64,000 bases of DNA from TK10-74A sp965217625 (GCA_965217625.1 OZ244557.1:620001-684000), one strand, 5' to 3'; positions 18,145-27,508 are shown, numbered from the stretch's first letter. The notes: generated from the letters alone by a model not told the origin. Program-made: numbers and translations.

Positions 18145-18292
18145 CCGCCTGATCGGGCTCGTCCGGCTCCGCGGAAGCGCCCGGCGGCCGCTCGTCGCGC
18201 ATCGGCTGAGGTCGGAGCGCGGTCGCCCCGGCGGGCATGCACCTCGCACTTCACGGCGCGCCGTATAGCCAGCTCGCAAAGGAGCGCCGTTC

Positions 18293-19237
18293 GTGGCCTC
18301 GTTCCTGATCGGCCGGTTCGCGCAAGGCGTGGTGGTGGTGCTGCTGGCCAGCGTCCTGGTCTTCCTGGTCATGCGCTTGATTCCGGGCGACCCCGCGGCG
18401 CTGCTGGCCGGACAGGACGCCACACCCGCAGACGTCGAGGCGGTGCGCGAACGGCTGGGGCTCAACGACCCGCTGGTGGTGCAGTACGTCGATTGGCTGG
18501 GCGGCGTGGTGCAGGGCGATTTCGGACGGTCGTTCAGTCGCGGCATCGGCGTGGGCCGCTTGATGACGGCCGCCGCACTCCCCAGCGCGGAGCTCGCGGT
18601 GGCCGGGTACCTGTTTGCGCTGGCCTTTGGCATTCCACTGGGTCTGCTCGCCGGCCTCAAGCCGGGCGGCGTCTGGGACTTCATCGCGACCGGATTCACG
18701 ATGTCCACGCTCGGCATCCCGAACTTTGTCCTCGGGATCCTCCTCATCTGGGTGCTCGGGGTCGAGCTGGACTGGTTCCCGATCACCGGGCGGGTTGGCA
18801 TGGACGAGGATCCGGTGCAGGCGATTAAGTTCCTGGTCATGCCGATGATCGCCGTGGGCGCGGGGACGGCGGCCGTGCTCGCCCGATTCGTGCGGGCCTC
18901 AATCATGGAGACGTTGAACCAGGACTTCGTGCGCACGGCCCGCGCGCAAGGGTTGCGCGAGCGGACGGTTGTGCTGCGGCATGCGCTGCGCGCCGCCTTG
19001 ATCCCGGTGATCACCATTGCCGCGCTGCAGATCGGCTTCCTGATCTCCGGCGCGGTGATCGTTGAGGTCGTCTTCGCGCGACCCGGCTTCGGCGCTCTCA
19101 TCATTGGCGGCGTCCGGAGCCGGGACTAGCAGCTGATCCAGGCCATGCTCGTGGTGCTGGTCTCGGTCTTCGTGGTGGTCAACCTGCTGGCCGACATCGC
19201 CTATGGGCTCGCGGATCCGCGGATTCGGCGGCAGTGA
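18293..19237 (+). pseudogene. DppB-type ABC permease interrupted by in-frame TAG
   Basis: Inner-membrane permease of a dipeptide/oligopeptide-type ABC importer, 314 codons if read through. Start GTG at 18293 behind AAAGGAG. It shows FLVMRLIPGDPAALLAG, about six membrane spans, and the ATPase-contacting EAA region FVRTARAQGLRERTVVLRH. At 19127-19129 the codon after ISSUE-free GGVRSRD is TAG, but the same frame continues with QLIQAMLVVLVSVFVVVN and ends DPRIRRQ then TGA at 19235, exactly the C-terminus expected. Family members have a Tyr or similar residue here (RDY), so one TAC/TAT to TAG change explains it. The truncated 278-aa product would lose the last membrane span. The rest of the gene is intact, so this is either a recent nonsense mutation, a sequencing error or suppression. 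Confidence 0.85.
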
Positions 19238-20145
19238 TGGCGGACGTACCGATCCGGGCGCCCGCCTTCCGCCGTGAGCGCGTGCGGGCGTGGCGGCAGC
19301 AGTCCCAGGTGTTCGATATCTGCTACCGCGTGGCTGCCGAGCGGCGCGGCCAGATCGCGCTGCTGATCCCGGGGGTGTTCGGGTTATCCGCCCTGCTGGC
19401 CGACCTCATCGCTCCGTGCGGCTTCGCGGAACAAATCCGCGGCGCCCGCATGCAGTCGCCCTCCTGGTCTCACCTCCTCGGCACCGATGAAGTCAGCCGC
19501 GACCAGCTCAGCCGCATGATGCACGGCGTCCGCATCTCGCTCCTCGTCAGCGTGGGCACGGTGGCGATCGGGATGCCGATCGGCGTCGCCATTGGCTTCA
19601 CCGCGGGGTACGGCGGCCACTGGGCCGACAAGATCTTGATGCGGCTGGTCGACACGATGTTGGCGTTTCCGGGGATTCTCACGGCGCTCGTGGTGTTGAC
19701 CGTTCTGGGGACGGGCACGCGGGAGGTGGCGATCACGCTCGGCATCGCGGCGGTCCCGGTCTTCGCGCGGCTCGCGCGGGGGCAAATGCTGCAGGAGAAA
19801 GAGCGCGACTACGTGATGGCGGCGCGCACCGTGGGCGCGAGGCCCCTCCGAATCATTCTGCGCCACATCGGCATCAACACCTTGCCGCCGTTGCTGATCC
19901 AGGCGGCGCTCACGATGGCGTTCGCGATCATCGCCGAGGCATCGCTGAGCTACCTCGGCCTGGGCGCGTCGCCGCCGACGCCGACGATCGGGCTGATCCT
20001 GCAGTCATCCCGGGAGTTCATGCTCCTCGGCGCCTGGTGGTTCGTGCTGGCGCCCATCGCAGCGCTCGCGCTGCTGCTGGTCGCGCTGAACTTCCTGGCC
20101 GACGCGATCCTCGAGGCGACGAGTCCCTATGTGCGGCACAAGTAG
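19237..20145 (+). CDS. DppC-type ABC transporter permease
   Basis: Second permease subunit, 302 aa, partner of the interrupted DppB-type gene. It begins with a cytoplasmic N-tail and the span LIPGVFGLSALLADLIAP, then HLLGTDEVSRDQLSRMMHG, the family signature (usually HLLGTDELGRD), SLLVSVGTVAIGMPIGVAIG, the EAA loop DYVMAARTVGARPLRIILRH and the C-terminal AIIAEASLSYLGLGASPP. ATG at 19237 overlaps the upstream stop as TGATG; a GTG at 19234 is an alternative. No ATP-binding subunit gene lies nearby, so the ATPase is encoded elsewhere or shared. Confidence 0.9.
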   Translation: MADVPIRAPAFRRERVRAWRQQSQVFDICYRVAAERRGQIALLIPGVFGLSALLADLIAPCGFAEQIRGARMQSPSWSHLLGTDEVSRDQLSRMMHGVRISLLVSVGTVAIGMPIGVAIGFTAGYGGHWADKILMRLVDTMLAFPGILTALVVLTVLGTGTREVAITLGIAAVPVFARLARGQMLQEKERDYVMAARTVGARPLRIILRHIGINTLPPLLIQAALTMAFAIIAEASLSYLGLGASPPTPTIGLILQSSREFMLLGAWWFVLAPIAALALLLVALNFLADAILEATSPYVRHK

Positions 20146-20195
20146 CACGCCACCCCTCCGGGGCGGACGCTGGTAACACGATGGAGGCGAACGAA

Positions 20196-22535
20196 ATGGA
20201 CGCCACAAACGAGAGCGGGCTGCAGTACACACCGCCGGCGGACTGGCGCGGCCGGATCGGCAGAACCCGGGCGGAGTCCGAGCCCCACTGGCCCGAGGTC
20301 CCTAGGCCACCGGCCGGCACCCCTGACGTCGTCATCATGCTGCTCGACGACGCGGGATTTTCCCATCTGTCGTGCTACGGCGGCGTCATCCCCACGCCGA
20401 ACATGGACCGCCTGGCGGCGGGCGGACTGCGATTCAACGCGTTTCACACCACGGCGCTGTGCTCGCCGACGCGGGCCTCGCTGTTGACGGGACGCAACCA
20501 TCACTCGGTGGGCATGCGCGGGATCGCGCATTGGGACAGCGGCTTTCCCCACATGACCGGCGCGGTGACGCCCGGTGCCGCCACGATCGCAGAAATCCTG
20601 CAAGGGGAGGGCTTCGCGACCATTGCGGCGGGGAAGTGGCACCTCGCCCCGGTCCGGGACGCGTCGCCGGCGGGGCCGTTCACCCATTGGCCGCTCGGCC
20701 GGGGGTTCGATCGGTACTACGGCTTCCTGCTGGGCGAGACCGATCAGTTCCATCCCGAACTCTGTCGCGACAACCACTTCATCGATCCGCCGGCGACCCC
20801 CGAGGAGGGCTACCACCTGTCGGCCGACATCGTCGACCAGGCCATGCAGATGATGCGCAACTCGATCTCGGCCGTGCCGGAACGGCCGATCCTCAGCTAC
20901 GTCGCGTTCGGAGCGATGCATGCCCCGCATCAGGCGCCCGACGAATATCTCCGGCGCTGGCGCGGCAAATTCGACGAGGGCTGGGACGTCGTTCGCGAAC
21001 GCGTCTATCAACGCCAGCTCGCCGCCGGGGTGATCCCGCCGGGGACCGAGCTGGCGCCGCGGAATCCGGGGGTGCGGCCGTGGGACGCGTTGTCCGACGA
21101 CGAGCGCGCCTTCGCGGCCCGGCTGCAAGAAGCCTTCGCGGCGTTCCTCGAATACACCGACGAGCAGATCGGACGGTTCATCGACTTCCTCGAGGAGACC
21201 GGCCGGCTCGACAACACCATCTTCGTGTTGCTCAGCGACAACGGCGCGAGCCAGGAGGGCATGGCGACCGGACAGCTCGACAATAACCGTTTCTACAATG
21301 GCTTCCCGGAAGACGTGAGCGAGCGGGTCAAGCGGCTCGACGACATCGGCACACCGCGATCGAACTGCAACTATCCGTGGGGCTGGTCGATGGTCGGCAA
21401 CACGCCGAACAAGTGGTACAAAGGGCACACGCACAGCGGCGGTGTGCGGGACCCACTGATCCTCCACTGGCCGGCCGGCATCCCCGCATCCGAGCGCGGC
21501 GGCCTGCGCCCGCAGTTCCATCACGCCGTCGACATCACCCCCACGTTGCTCGACCTGCTCGGCGTGGAGGCGCCTGCGACGCTGAAGGGCGTCGAGCAGA
21601 TGCCGCTGCACGGCACGAGCATGCGCGCGTCGATCGCGTCCGCCACGGCGGCCTCGAATCACACCACGCAGTACTTCGAGATGTTGGGGCACCGCGGCAT
21701 CTACCACGACGGATGGAAGGCAGTCACCGAACACTCGCGGCTCAAGGCACAGTGGCGGCCCGGCCGGGAGACCGTCAGGGGTTCGTTCCCGGACTCGGAG
21801 TGGGAGCTGTTCCACCTGGACACGGACTTCTCCGAGTGCCACGACCTCGCACAGCAAGAACCGGACAAGCTGCGCGAGATGATCGACCTGTTCGACGCGG
21901 AGGCAACGCGCTATGGGGTCTACCCGCTCGACGATAGCGTCGAACTGTTCTTTCCCGCCGACCGGAAGGGCACTCCCGGCGGGTCCCGCACGTCCTACGT
22001 CTACCTCCCGCCGATCGATCACCTGGTGACCGATGCCCACCCTCGCCTCGGCGCCCGTTCGTGGGACATGCGCCTCGACACCACGCGCGCGTCGGAATCC
22101 GACCAGGGTGCGCTGCTCGCGGTTGGGAACCCGAAGTCCGGCCACGTCGCCTACATCATCGACAACCGTCTCGTCTACGACGTCAACTTCTTCGGCGAGC
22201 ATCAGATCGTGCGATCCGGCGAGCTCCCGTCGGGGCGCCATGTCTTGGGCGTGCACCTCGAGCGTGTCGGCTCGGGAGCGGGAGAGCTGCGGTTCTCCGT
22301 GGACGGCACGGCGTTGGCGGGCGGCGCGACGATCGCCAACTTCGCCGGGTGGATCTCGTCGTACGGCCTCGACCTCGGCCGGGACCCGACGAGCATCTCG
22401 CCGGACTACGAGGGGCCGTTCCCATTCAGCGGTACCCTGCATCGGGTCGAGATCGATGTCCGCGAGCCGGCCGACGCCGCGGCGGCCCAGGACGAAGCGC
22501 GCGTCGCCGCCCGTGTGGAGGCCGGCACCGACTGA
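20196..22535 (+). CDS. Arylsulfatase (type I formylglycine sulfatase)
   Basis: Hydrolyses sulfate esters. 779 aa with the catalytic signature LCSPTRASLLTGRNHH, in which Cys of CxPxR is converted to formylglycine, and calcium ligands in VVIMLLDDAGFSHLSCYGG and LLSDNGASQEG. AAGKWHLAP and GHTHSGGVRDP hold further active-site residues. The alpha/beta sulfatase domain covers about 40-600; the last 170 residues form an extra beta-rich domain. There is no N-terminal export signal, so it may be cytoplasmic or leave by another route. Start at 20196 has GGAGGCGA upstream; ATG at 20181 is an alternative. It follows the permeases by 50 bp, which links it to the imported substrate. No formylglycine-generating enzyme is in the window. 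Confidence 0.92.
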   Translation: MDATNESGLQYTPPADWRGRIGRTRAESEPHWPEVPRPPAGTPDVVIMLLDDAGFSHLSCYGGVIPTPNMDRLAAGGLRFNAFHTTALCSPTRASLLTGRNHHSVGMRGIAHWDSGFPHMTGAVTPGAATIAEILQGEGFATIAAGKWHLAPVRDASPAGPFTHWPLGRGFDRYYGFLLGETDQFHPELCRDNHFIDPPATPEEGYHLSADIVDQAMQMMRNSISAVPERPILSYVAFGAMHAPHQAPDEYLRRWRGKFDEGWDVVRERVYQRQLAAGVIPPGTELAPRNPGVRPWDALSDDERAFAARLQEAFAAFLEYTDEQIGRFIDFLEETGRLDNTIFVLLSDNGASQEGMATGQLDNNRFYNGFPEDVSERVKRLDDIGTPRSNCNYPWGWSMVGNTPNKWYKGHTHSGGVRDPLILHWPAGIPASERGGLRPQFHHAVDITPTLLDLLGVEAPATLKGVEQMPLHGTSMRASIASATAASNHTTQYFEMLGHRGIYHDGWKAVTEHSRLKAQWRPGRETVRGSFPDSEWELFHLDTDFSECHDLAQQEPDKLREMIDLFDAEATRYGVYPLDDSVELFFPADRKGTPGGSRTSYVYLPPIDHLVTDAHPRLGARSWDMRLDTTRASESDQGALLAVGNPKSGHVAYIIDNRLVYDVNFFGEHQIVRSGELPSGRHVLGVHLERVGSGAGELRFSVDGTALAGGATIANFAGWISSYGLDLGRDPTSISPDYEGPFPFSGTLHRVEIDVREPADAAAAQDEARVAARVEAGTD

Positions 22536-22582
22536 GCGGCCGATCCGGCGAACGGCGTGCGGCGCCTCGAACAGGAGCGGGC

Positions 22583-23263
22583 ATGGAACTCTACGAGCAC
22601 CGCAGGACCATCCTCGCCACGGGGCGCTTCGCGGAGTACCGCCAGGTGATGATGGAGCAGATCTGGGGCCGCCTCGGCGCCGCGGGCCTGCGCCCGCTGT
22701 GCTTCCTCAACGTCCTGATCGGCGGCGTCCCCGAGGAGACGCACACGTTCATCGGCTACCCGAGCTGGGACGACTGGCGCCGCGGTCAGGAGATCGTCAC
22801 CGGCGTCGGCGCCGGCGACGGCGCCGCGCTGCGCTCGCTGCGGCGCGAGATCGTCGCCGGCGAGGAGGTGCGGCCGATGATCGCCTTCAGCCGCCGCCCG
22901 CTGGCGGTGACGCCGCGCGAAGATCGCCGCCCCACGTACGGGCTGCGCCGCTGGATGATCGACCCCGCGCAGTGGGATCACTTCACCGACCTCTCCGAGA
23001 ACGGCGTCTGGCCGGCGATCGACGCGATGGGCCATCGCGTGCTCGGCCAGTTCCGCACCGCCGCGCTGACCGACCCGCTCGAGGTGCTCAACCTGGCCGG
23101 CTACCACAGCGTCGGCCACTGGCACGAGACCCGCGCGGCCGGGGATCCGGCGGCCGGGGCGCCCGAGGACCTGCGCCGGCTGCTGGTCAAGCGGCACGGG
23201 GAGCGCGACGGTCTCGTGGGCCGCACCTGGGTGCAACTGACGAACGCGCACTGGCCCGACTGA
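22583..23263 (+). CDS. NIPSNAP family protein, tandem domain
   Basis: 226-aa protein with two ferredoxin-like alpha+beta (dimeric barrel) repeats of the NIPSNAP family: first ELYEHRRTILATGRFAEYRQ with FIGYPSWDDWRRGQEI, second YGLRRWMIDPAQWDHFTDL with LAGYHSVGHWHETRA. Family members occur beside catabolic enzymes in soil and marine bacteria and their function is poorly known. AGGAGCGG precedes the ATG. It lies 47 bp after the sulfatase and is probably the last gene of that unit. Confidence 0.8.
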   Translation: MELYEHRRTILATGRFAEYRQVMMEQIWGRLGAAGLRPLCFLNVLIGGVPEETHTFIGYPSWDDWRRGQEIVTGVGAGDGAALRSLRREIVAGEEVRPMIAFSRRPLAVTPREDRRPTYGLRRWMIDPAQWDHFTDLSENGVWPAIDAMGHRVLGQFRTAALTDPLEVLNLAGYHSVGHWHETRAAGDPAAGAPEDLRRLLVKRHGERDGLVGRTWVQLTNAHWPD

Positions 23264-23381
23264 GCGGCGGTCTCGCGAGCCCGGCGCACCGGCGCCCGGT
23301 CAGGGCCGACGCCCTCGATCCGCGCCCTGCCAATATCCGCCAGCGACGGGAATCGCATACGCTGGTAGCGGCGGCCCGGCG

Positions 23382-24686
23382 GTGACCAGCCACATGATGC
23401 AGCCATCGGCATGGGAACCCGCGCGGCGCCAGCGGCGTCAGGGCCGTATGCAGCCCGCCGCACCGACCGCCCGCGCGGCCGCGCAACGCCTTGCGTCACG
23501 GTCGCGGCTGCGGCGTCCCCTGGCCGCCGTCGTCTTCACCGCCGCGGTCCTCGCGGCCGGCAGCGCCGCCGACTCGGTACTGCTCGCGCAGGTGGGCGTC
23601 TGGCTCGCCGCCGGCCTGATCGTCGCCGCGCTGTGGGCCCGCCTCGGGACCCGCGGCCTCGACCTCGCCATCCGGCCCGCCCGCGATCGCCTCACCGCCG
23701 GCGAGACGCTGACGGTCGACATTGAACTGCGCAACCGCCTCCACCTCCCCCGCCCCCGCATCGACCTGCGCGCCCGCAGCGACCTCGGGGCCGCCATCGG
23801 CTGGACCACGTCGCTGCGCCCCAACGGCCGGTCGCGCCTGCGCCTGGCGATCCGCTGCCCGCGCCGCGGCGTCTACTCGCTGGGCCCCACCGACATCGGC
23901 AGCCCCGACCCGCTGGAACTGTTCGAGGGCCACCGCGTCGTCGGCGAGCGCAGCGCCGTGGTCGTCTATCCGCCCTGCCCGCCCTTGCCGCACTTCGTCC
24001 TGCCCGGCGGGCGGCGCGGCGAGAGCGGCGCCCGCGGCCGCCCGGCCCCCGGCCCGATCGTCGGCGGCGTGCGGGAGTACGTGCCCGGCGACCCGCCGCA
24101 GCGCATCCACTGGCCGCTGTCGCTGCGGCAGAGCCGGCTGATGGTCAGGCAGCTGGAGGATGACCCCGACGCCGAGGTCTGCTGGATCGCGCTCGATCTC
24201 TACACCGACGATCAGCACCCCGACCCGGACGCCCTGGAGGCCGGCGTGGTCGCGGCCGCCGCGCTCGCCCGGCTCGCGCTGGACCGCGGCCGTTCGGTCG
24301 GCTTTGTCGCCTCCGGGGAGCGGCTGCACTGGCTGCCGCCCAAGCCGGGCCGGCTGCAACTCCCGCCGATCCTCGAAGAACTCGCCCACGCGCAGCCGCA
24401 GGGGACCACGCCGCTGCCCCGGCTGCTCGTCTCGCGCCTCGGGGGCCGGGCCCGCAGCGGCAGCCTGATCGCGATCACCGCGGCGCCGACGGGCGTCGGT
24501 CTCGCGGGCCGCATGCTCGGCCTGCACCCCTCGCAGCTGGTGGTGGTGCGCCTCGGCAGCGACGACGGGCCGGGCGCCGCGCCGGCGCCGCGCGCGGCGA
24601 CCGACGCCCCCGTCAGCCAGGAATACGTCGTCACGCCCACCACCCCCGTCGCCGAGGCGCTCGCGACGGCGAGGCCGGGGCGATGA
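23382..24686 (+). CDS. DUF58 domain membrane-anchored protein
   Basis: 434-aa protein of the DUF58 group that usually sits with a MoxR ATPase and a transglutaminase-like membrane protein. After a basic N-tail come two membrane spans (about residues 47-90), then a beta-rich domain with LRNRLHLPRPRIDLRARSDL and RCPRRGVYSLGPTDIGSPDP, and the hallmark GGVREYVPGDPPQRIHWPLS near 228, followed by a vWA-like region. Start is GTG at 23382; ATG at 23394 and later ones are alternatives. It overlaps the next gene by 4 nt (ATGA). No MoxR gene is next to it here. Confidence 0.88.
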   Translation: MTSHMMQPSAWEPARRQRRQGRMQPAAPTARAAAQRLASRSRLRRPLAAVVFTAAVLAAGSAADSVLLAQVGVWLAAGLIVAALWARLGTRGLDLAIRPARDRLTAGETLTVDIELRNRLHLPRPRIDLRARSDLGAAIGWTTSLRPNGRSRLRLAIRCPRRGVYSLGPTDIGSPDPLELFEGHRVVGERSAVVVYPPCPPLPHFVLPGGRRGESGARGRPAPGPIVGGVREYVPGDPPQRIHWPLSLRQSRLMVRQLEDDPDAEVCWIALDLYTDDQHPDPDALEAGVVAAAALARLALDRGRSVGFVASGERLHWLPPKPGRLQLPPILEELAHAQPQGTTPLPRLLVSRLGGRARSGSLIAITAAPTGVGLAGRMLGLHPSQLVVVRLGSDDGPGAAPAPRAATDAPVSQEYVVTPTTPVAEALATARPGR

Positions 24687-26590
24687 GGGGCCCCGGGGCC
24701 GGGCCGCTCTCGCCGGCCACGCCGCCGCCCGAGTGGTCGCTGCGTTCCGTCGCCTGGACGGCCGGCCTGCTCGCGCTGGTCATCTTCTTCGTCCCGGGCG
24801 CCGTCTGGGCGGCGCGCTGGAGCGGCTCCCTGCCCGACCTGCACCTCATCGTCGGGCTGGCCTTCGCGGCGGGGCTGGCGCTCTCGGCGGCGCCGCTGCG
24901 GCCGCGCTATTCGGCCCTCTGCGCCGTCGCGATGGGCGTCCCGGTCGTGCTCTGGCAGGTCTGGGCGATCGACCGCTTCCGCGCCCCCGCGGGGTTCTGG
25001 CCGCACCTCAACGAACTCGGCCTGCGCCTGGGCGACTGGGGCGAGCGCCTGCTGGGCGGCGGTCGCATCACCGACCCCACGACCTTCGTTCTGCTCGTAC
25101 TCGCCGGCGCCTGGCTGGCCGTGGCGGGGGGCGTGATGCTGACCGTGCGCGGCCGCCGCCCCTGGCCGCTGGTGCTGGCGCTGGGCACGACGCTCATCCT
25201 CGCCCTGCACGACGCGTCCGCCCTCGAGGCGCTGCGCTTCCCCGTCTTCGCCGCCGCGTCGGTCGCGCTGGTCGCGCGCACCCGCCTGCTCGACCGCGCC
25301 GACATCTGGCGCTTTGAGGGGGTGCGCTTCTCCTCCAGCGTGGCCCCGGGCAGCGTCCTCCTCGCGGCGCTGGCCGTGCTCGGCCTGTGGATGGGCGTCC
25401 GCGCCCTGCCCCACACCTGGCTGCCCTACGAACTGCAGCCCCCCTGGATCGACGAGCCATCGCCGCGGGCGGCGCTCGCCGCGCCCGCCCCGGCGGCGCC
25501 CGTGCCGGCGCCCCCGCCACCCCCGCCCGAGCCGGAGCCTCCCCCACCGCCGCCACCGCCACCGCCGCCACCGCCGGAGGTCGAGCCGCCGCCGCCGCCC
25601 GAGCCGCCACCGCCGGAGCCAGTCGATCCCCCCAGCGACGCCGAGCCGCCGCCGCCCGAACCCGTCGATCCTCCCTTCGTCTGGCTGGCCGTGCTCTACG
25701 CCGGCGGCGGGCTGATCATGCTGGGCGCGATGGCGCGCATCGTCTGGCGCTGGACGCTGCCCGGGATCACCACGCCCGAGCGGACCTGGGGGTCGCTGCT
25801 GCGGCTGGCCGGGCCGCTGCGGCTCGTGCCGGCCGGCCCGCACACGCCCGGCGAATTCGCGCTGGTGCTCGCGAGCGCCGCGCCCGCGGCGGCCCCGCAC
25901 GTCGGCCGGCTCGCCGCCGACTACGCCGGCGCGCGCTACGGAGGCCTCTGGCCCTCGGCCGACGAGAGCGTCGCGAACCTGCGCGCCTGGGAGGCCGCGA
26001 AGCGGGCCCTGCTCCGCCACGCCCTGCAGCGTCTGGCCTACGGCCTGCGCCACCCCTTCGCCGTCGCGAGGGCCGTGCGCCCGCGCGGCGGCCCCGCCGT
26101 CGGCCGCGCGGCGCGGCGATGGGGCATAACACCGAGCCGGGTGGCCGTCGCCGTAGCGCTCGTGGGCGTGATCGTGGTCGCCGCGCTGGCCTGGGGCTGG
26201 GCGGTCGAGGAGTTCCGCGGCGCGGGGTCGGTGCCGGATACGGACGCCGCCGACGCGGTCGCCCCGCCCGCCGCGCCGGACGAGGCCGCCGACGCCCCGG
26301 CGGCCCTCGGAGACGCGCCCAGCGCGGACCCGCCCCTCATCGACGCCGAGCCGGCGGTCGTCCCGGCCGACGCCGCCCCGGACGACGCCGCGCCGCCGGA
26401 CGCCGCCCCGCCGGACGCCGCCGCCGACTCGTCCGCTCCGCCGGCGACCTGGGAGGTGCGTCCCGGCGACACGCTGACCGCCATCTCGGCAGAGACCGGG
26501 GCGTCGATCGAGGAGATCGTCCGGCTCAACGACCTGCCGGACCCGGACACCATCCACGTCGGCCAGGTCCTGATCCTCCCCACCCCCTGA
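24683..26590 (+). CDS. TgpA-like membrane protein with Pro-rich segment, DUF4129-like region and LysM
   Basis: 635 aa. The N-terminus has about six membrane spans (25-245) like TgpA. Where TgpA has an extracytoplasmic transglutaminase core, this protein has a Pro-rich tract (about 255-330, runs of Pro with Glu). Another span (VWLAVLYAGGGLIMLGAMA) leads to a DUF4129-like segment with TPGEFALVLASAAPA and DYAGARYGG. One more span (VAVALVGVIVVAALAWGWA) is followed by an Ala/Asp/Pro linker and a C-terminal LysM domain, WEVRPGDTLTAISAETGA to HVGQVLILP. It probably binds peptidoglycan or a related glycan. Overlap with the DUF58 gene indicates one operon. Confidence 0.8.
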   Translation: MRGPGAGPLSPATPPPEWSLRSVAWTAGLLALVIFFVPGAVWAARWSGSLPDLHLIVGLAFAAGLALSAAPLRPRYSALCAVAMGVPVVLWQVWAIDRFRAPAGFWPHLNELGLRLGDWGERLLGGGRITDPTTFVLLVLAGAWLAVAGGVMLTVRGRRPWPLVLALGTTLILALHDASALEALRFPVFAAASVALVARTRLLDRADIWRFEGVRFSSSVAPGSVLLAALAVLGLWMGVRALPHTWLPYELQPPWIDEPSPRAALAAPAPAAPVPAPPPPPPEPEPPPPPPPPPPPPPEVEPPPPPEPPPPEPVDPPSDAEPPPPEPVDPPFVWLAVLYAGGGLIMLGAMARIVWRWTLPGITTPERTWGSLLRLAGPLRLVPAGPHTPGEFALVLASAAPAAAPHVGRLAADYAGARYGGLWPSADESVANLRAWEAAKRALLRHALQRLAYGLRHPFAVARAVRPRGGPAVGRAARRWGITPSRVAVAVALVGVIVVAALAWGWAVEEFRGAGSVPDTDAADAVAPPAAPDEAADAPAALGDAPSADPPLIDAEPAVVPADAAPDDAAPPDAAPPDAAADSSAPPATWEVRPGDTLTAISAETGASIEEIVRLNDLPDPDTIHVGQVLILPTP

Positions 26591-26651
26591 GAAGTGCGGT
26601 CATCGGTCGGGCGTTTCGCGCCGGCCCCGCCCCCCGCAGCCCCCCGAGCCC

Positions 26652-27296
26652 CTACACGTACGGGTGCATCGCCGCCTGGAGCGACACCTCGATGTCGCGC
26701 AGCGCCCCCGACACCGCCTGGCCGATCAGGTCCAGCTGCCGCACCTGCGCGATGCGGGCCGATGCCTGGTCCACTTCCCGCTTCGACAGCAGCTCCCGGA
26801 AGATGCCGCAGGTGTCGGCCAGGCAGATGATCACGACGTCGCGCGGGTCCGGGATCTCGTCGCTGAACAGCACTCCCATGATGCGCAGCTTGACCTCGTT
26901 CTTGGCCGACCGATCGACGACCGGATAGCGCTGCGTGCGGAACAGCCAGAGGAACCGTGCCTCCCGCGATTCCAGGATGCCGCCGTCGATCAAGCGCGAC
27001 AGGGCGTGCGCGCGGATCGCGGGGCCCCGACCCACCGTGCGCTCCACCCAGAAGCGGGGGGCGCTCTCCTCCGTCGCCGCGACGTCGGCCAGCGTCTCGT
27101 CGAGCACGCTGTCGCCGACGGGCGTCGCGTCGACCAGCACCAGCTTCTCGAGGTCGGTGTCGATGCGGTTCTCCAGCGCCAGGTCCATCAGCACGCCGCC
27201 GGCCAGCGCATAGTCCAGCGCGAGGTCGGGCACGGCCGCGAACTTCCCCTCGTCGCTGAGCAGGAGCAGCAGCAGTTCCTCGGCGAATCTCAGCAT
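26652..27296 (-). CDS. GPP34 (GOLPH3-like) family protein
   Basis: 214-aa protein of the Golgi phosphoprotein 3 family, which in eukaryotes binds phosphoinositides; the bacterial members are of unknown function. It begins LRFAEELLLLLLSDEGKF, followed by LALDYALAGGVLMDLALENR, VLDETLADVA, the basic/aromatic stretch RFLWLFRTQRYPVVDRSAK and a helical C-terminus. The whole GPP34 helical domain is covered. Start at 27296 is supported by GGAGGA; upstream in-frame codons look non-coding. It lies downstream of the tmRNA terminator on the same strand and is likely a separate unit. Confidence 0.85.
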   Translation of the reverse strand: MLRFAEELLLLLLSDEGKFAAVPDLALDYALAGGVLMDLALENRIDTDLEKLVLVDATPVGDSVLDETLADVAATEESAPRFWVERTVGRGPAIRAHALSRLIDGGILESREARFLWLFRTQRYPVVDRSAKNEVKLRIMGVLFSDEIPDPRDVVIICLADTCGIFRELLSKREVDQASARIAQVRQLDLIGQAVSGALRDIEVSLQAAMHPYV

Positions 27297-27436
27297 GGCG
27301 TGTGTCCTCCGCTGTCCGTGGGCGCATTCCCCGGCGACCGCGCAGCCGCCGGTCACCGCCGATCATATCGCGAGCGCGGCCGGGTCACTATCCGCGAAGC
27401 CGGGCCATCGGCCGGCCCACCCAGCCGCCGCGCACG

Positions 27437-27467
27437 AAAAAGGGGCCGCGGATCACTCCGCGGCCCC
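27437..27467 (-). terminator. Rho-independent terminator of tmRNA
   Basis: On the minus strand: a perfect 10-bp stem GGGGCCGCGG/CCGCGGCCCC with a 6-nt loop followed by TTTTT, 42 nt past the tmRNA CCA end. A second strong hairpin (stem GCCGTCCGG/CCGGACGGC, 27474-27495) lies between the two and may be a first barrier or processing element. Confidence 0.9.
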
Positions 27468-27508
27468 CGGCGTGCCGTCCGGAACGCCGGACGGCGCGGC
27501 ATGGCCCT

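Noticed and set aside
20196..22535. Sulfatase considered a secreted enzyme
   Set aside because: No signal peptide or Tat leader is visible at the chosen or alternative starts, so export could not be claimed.
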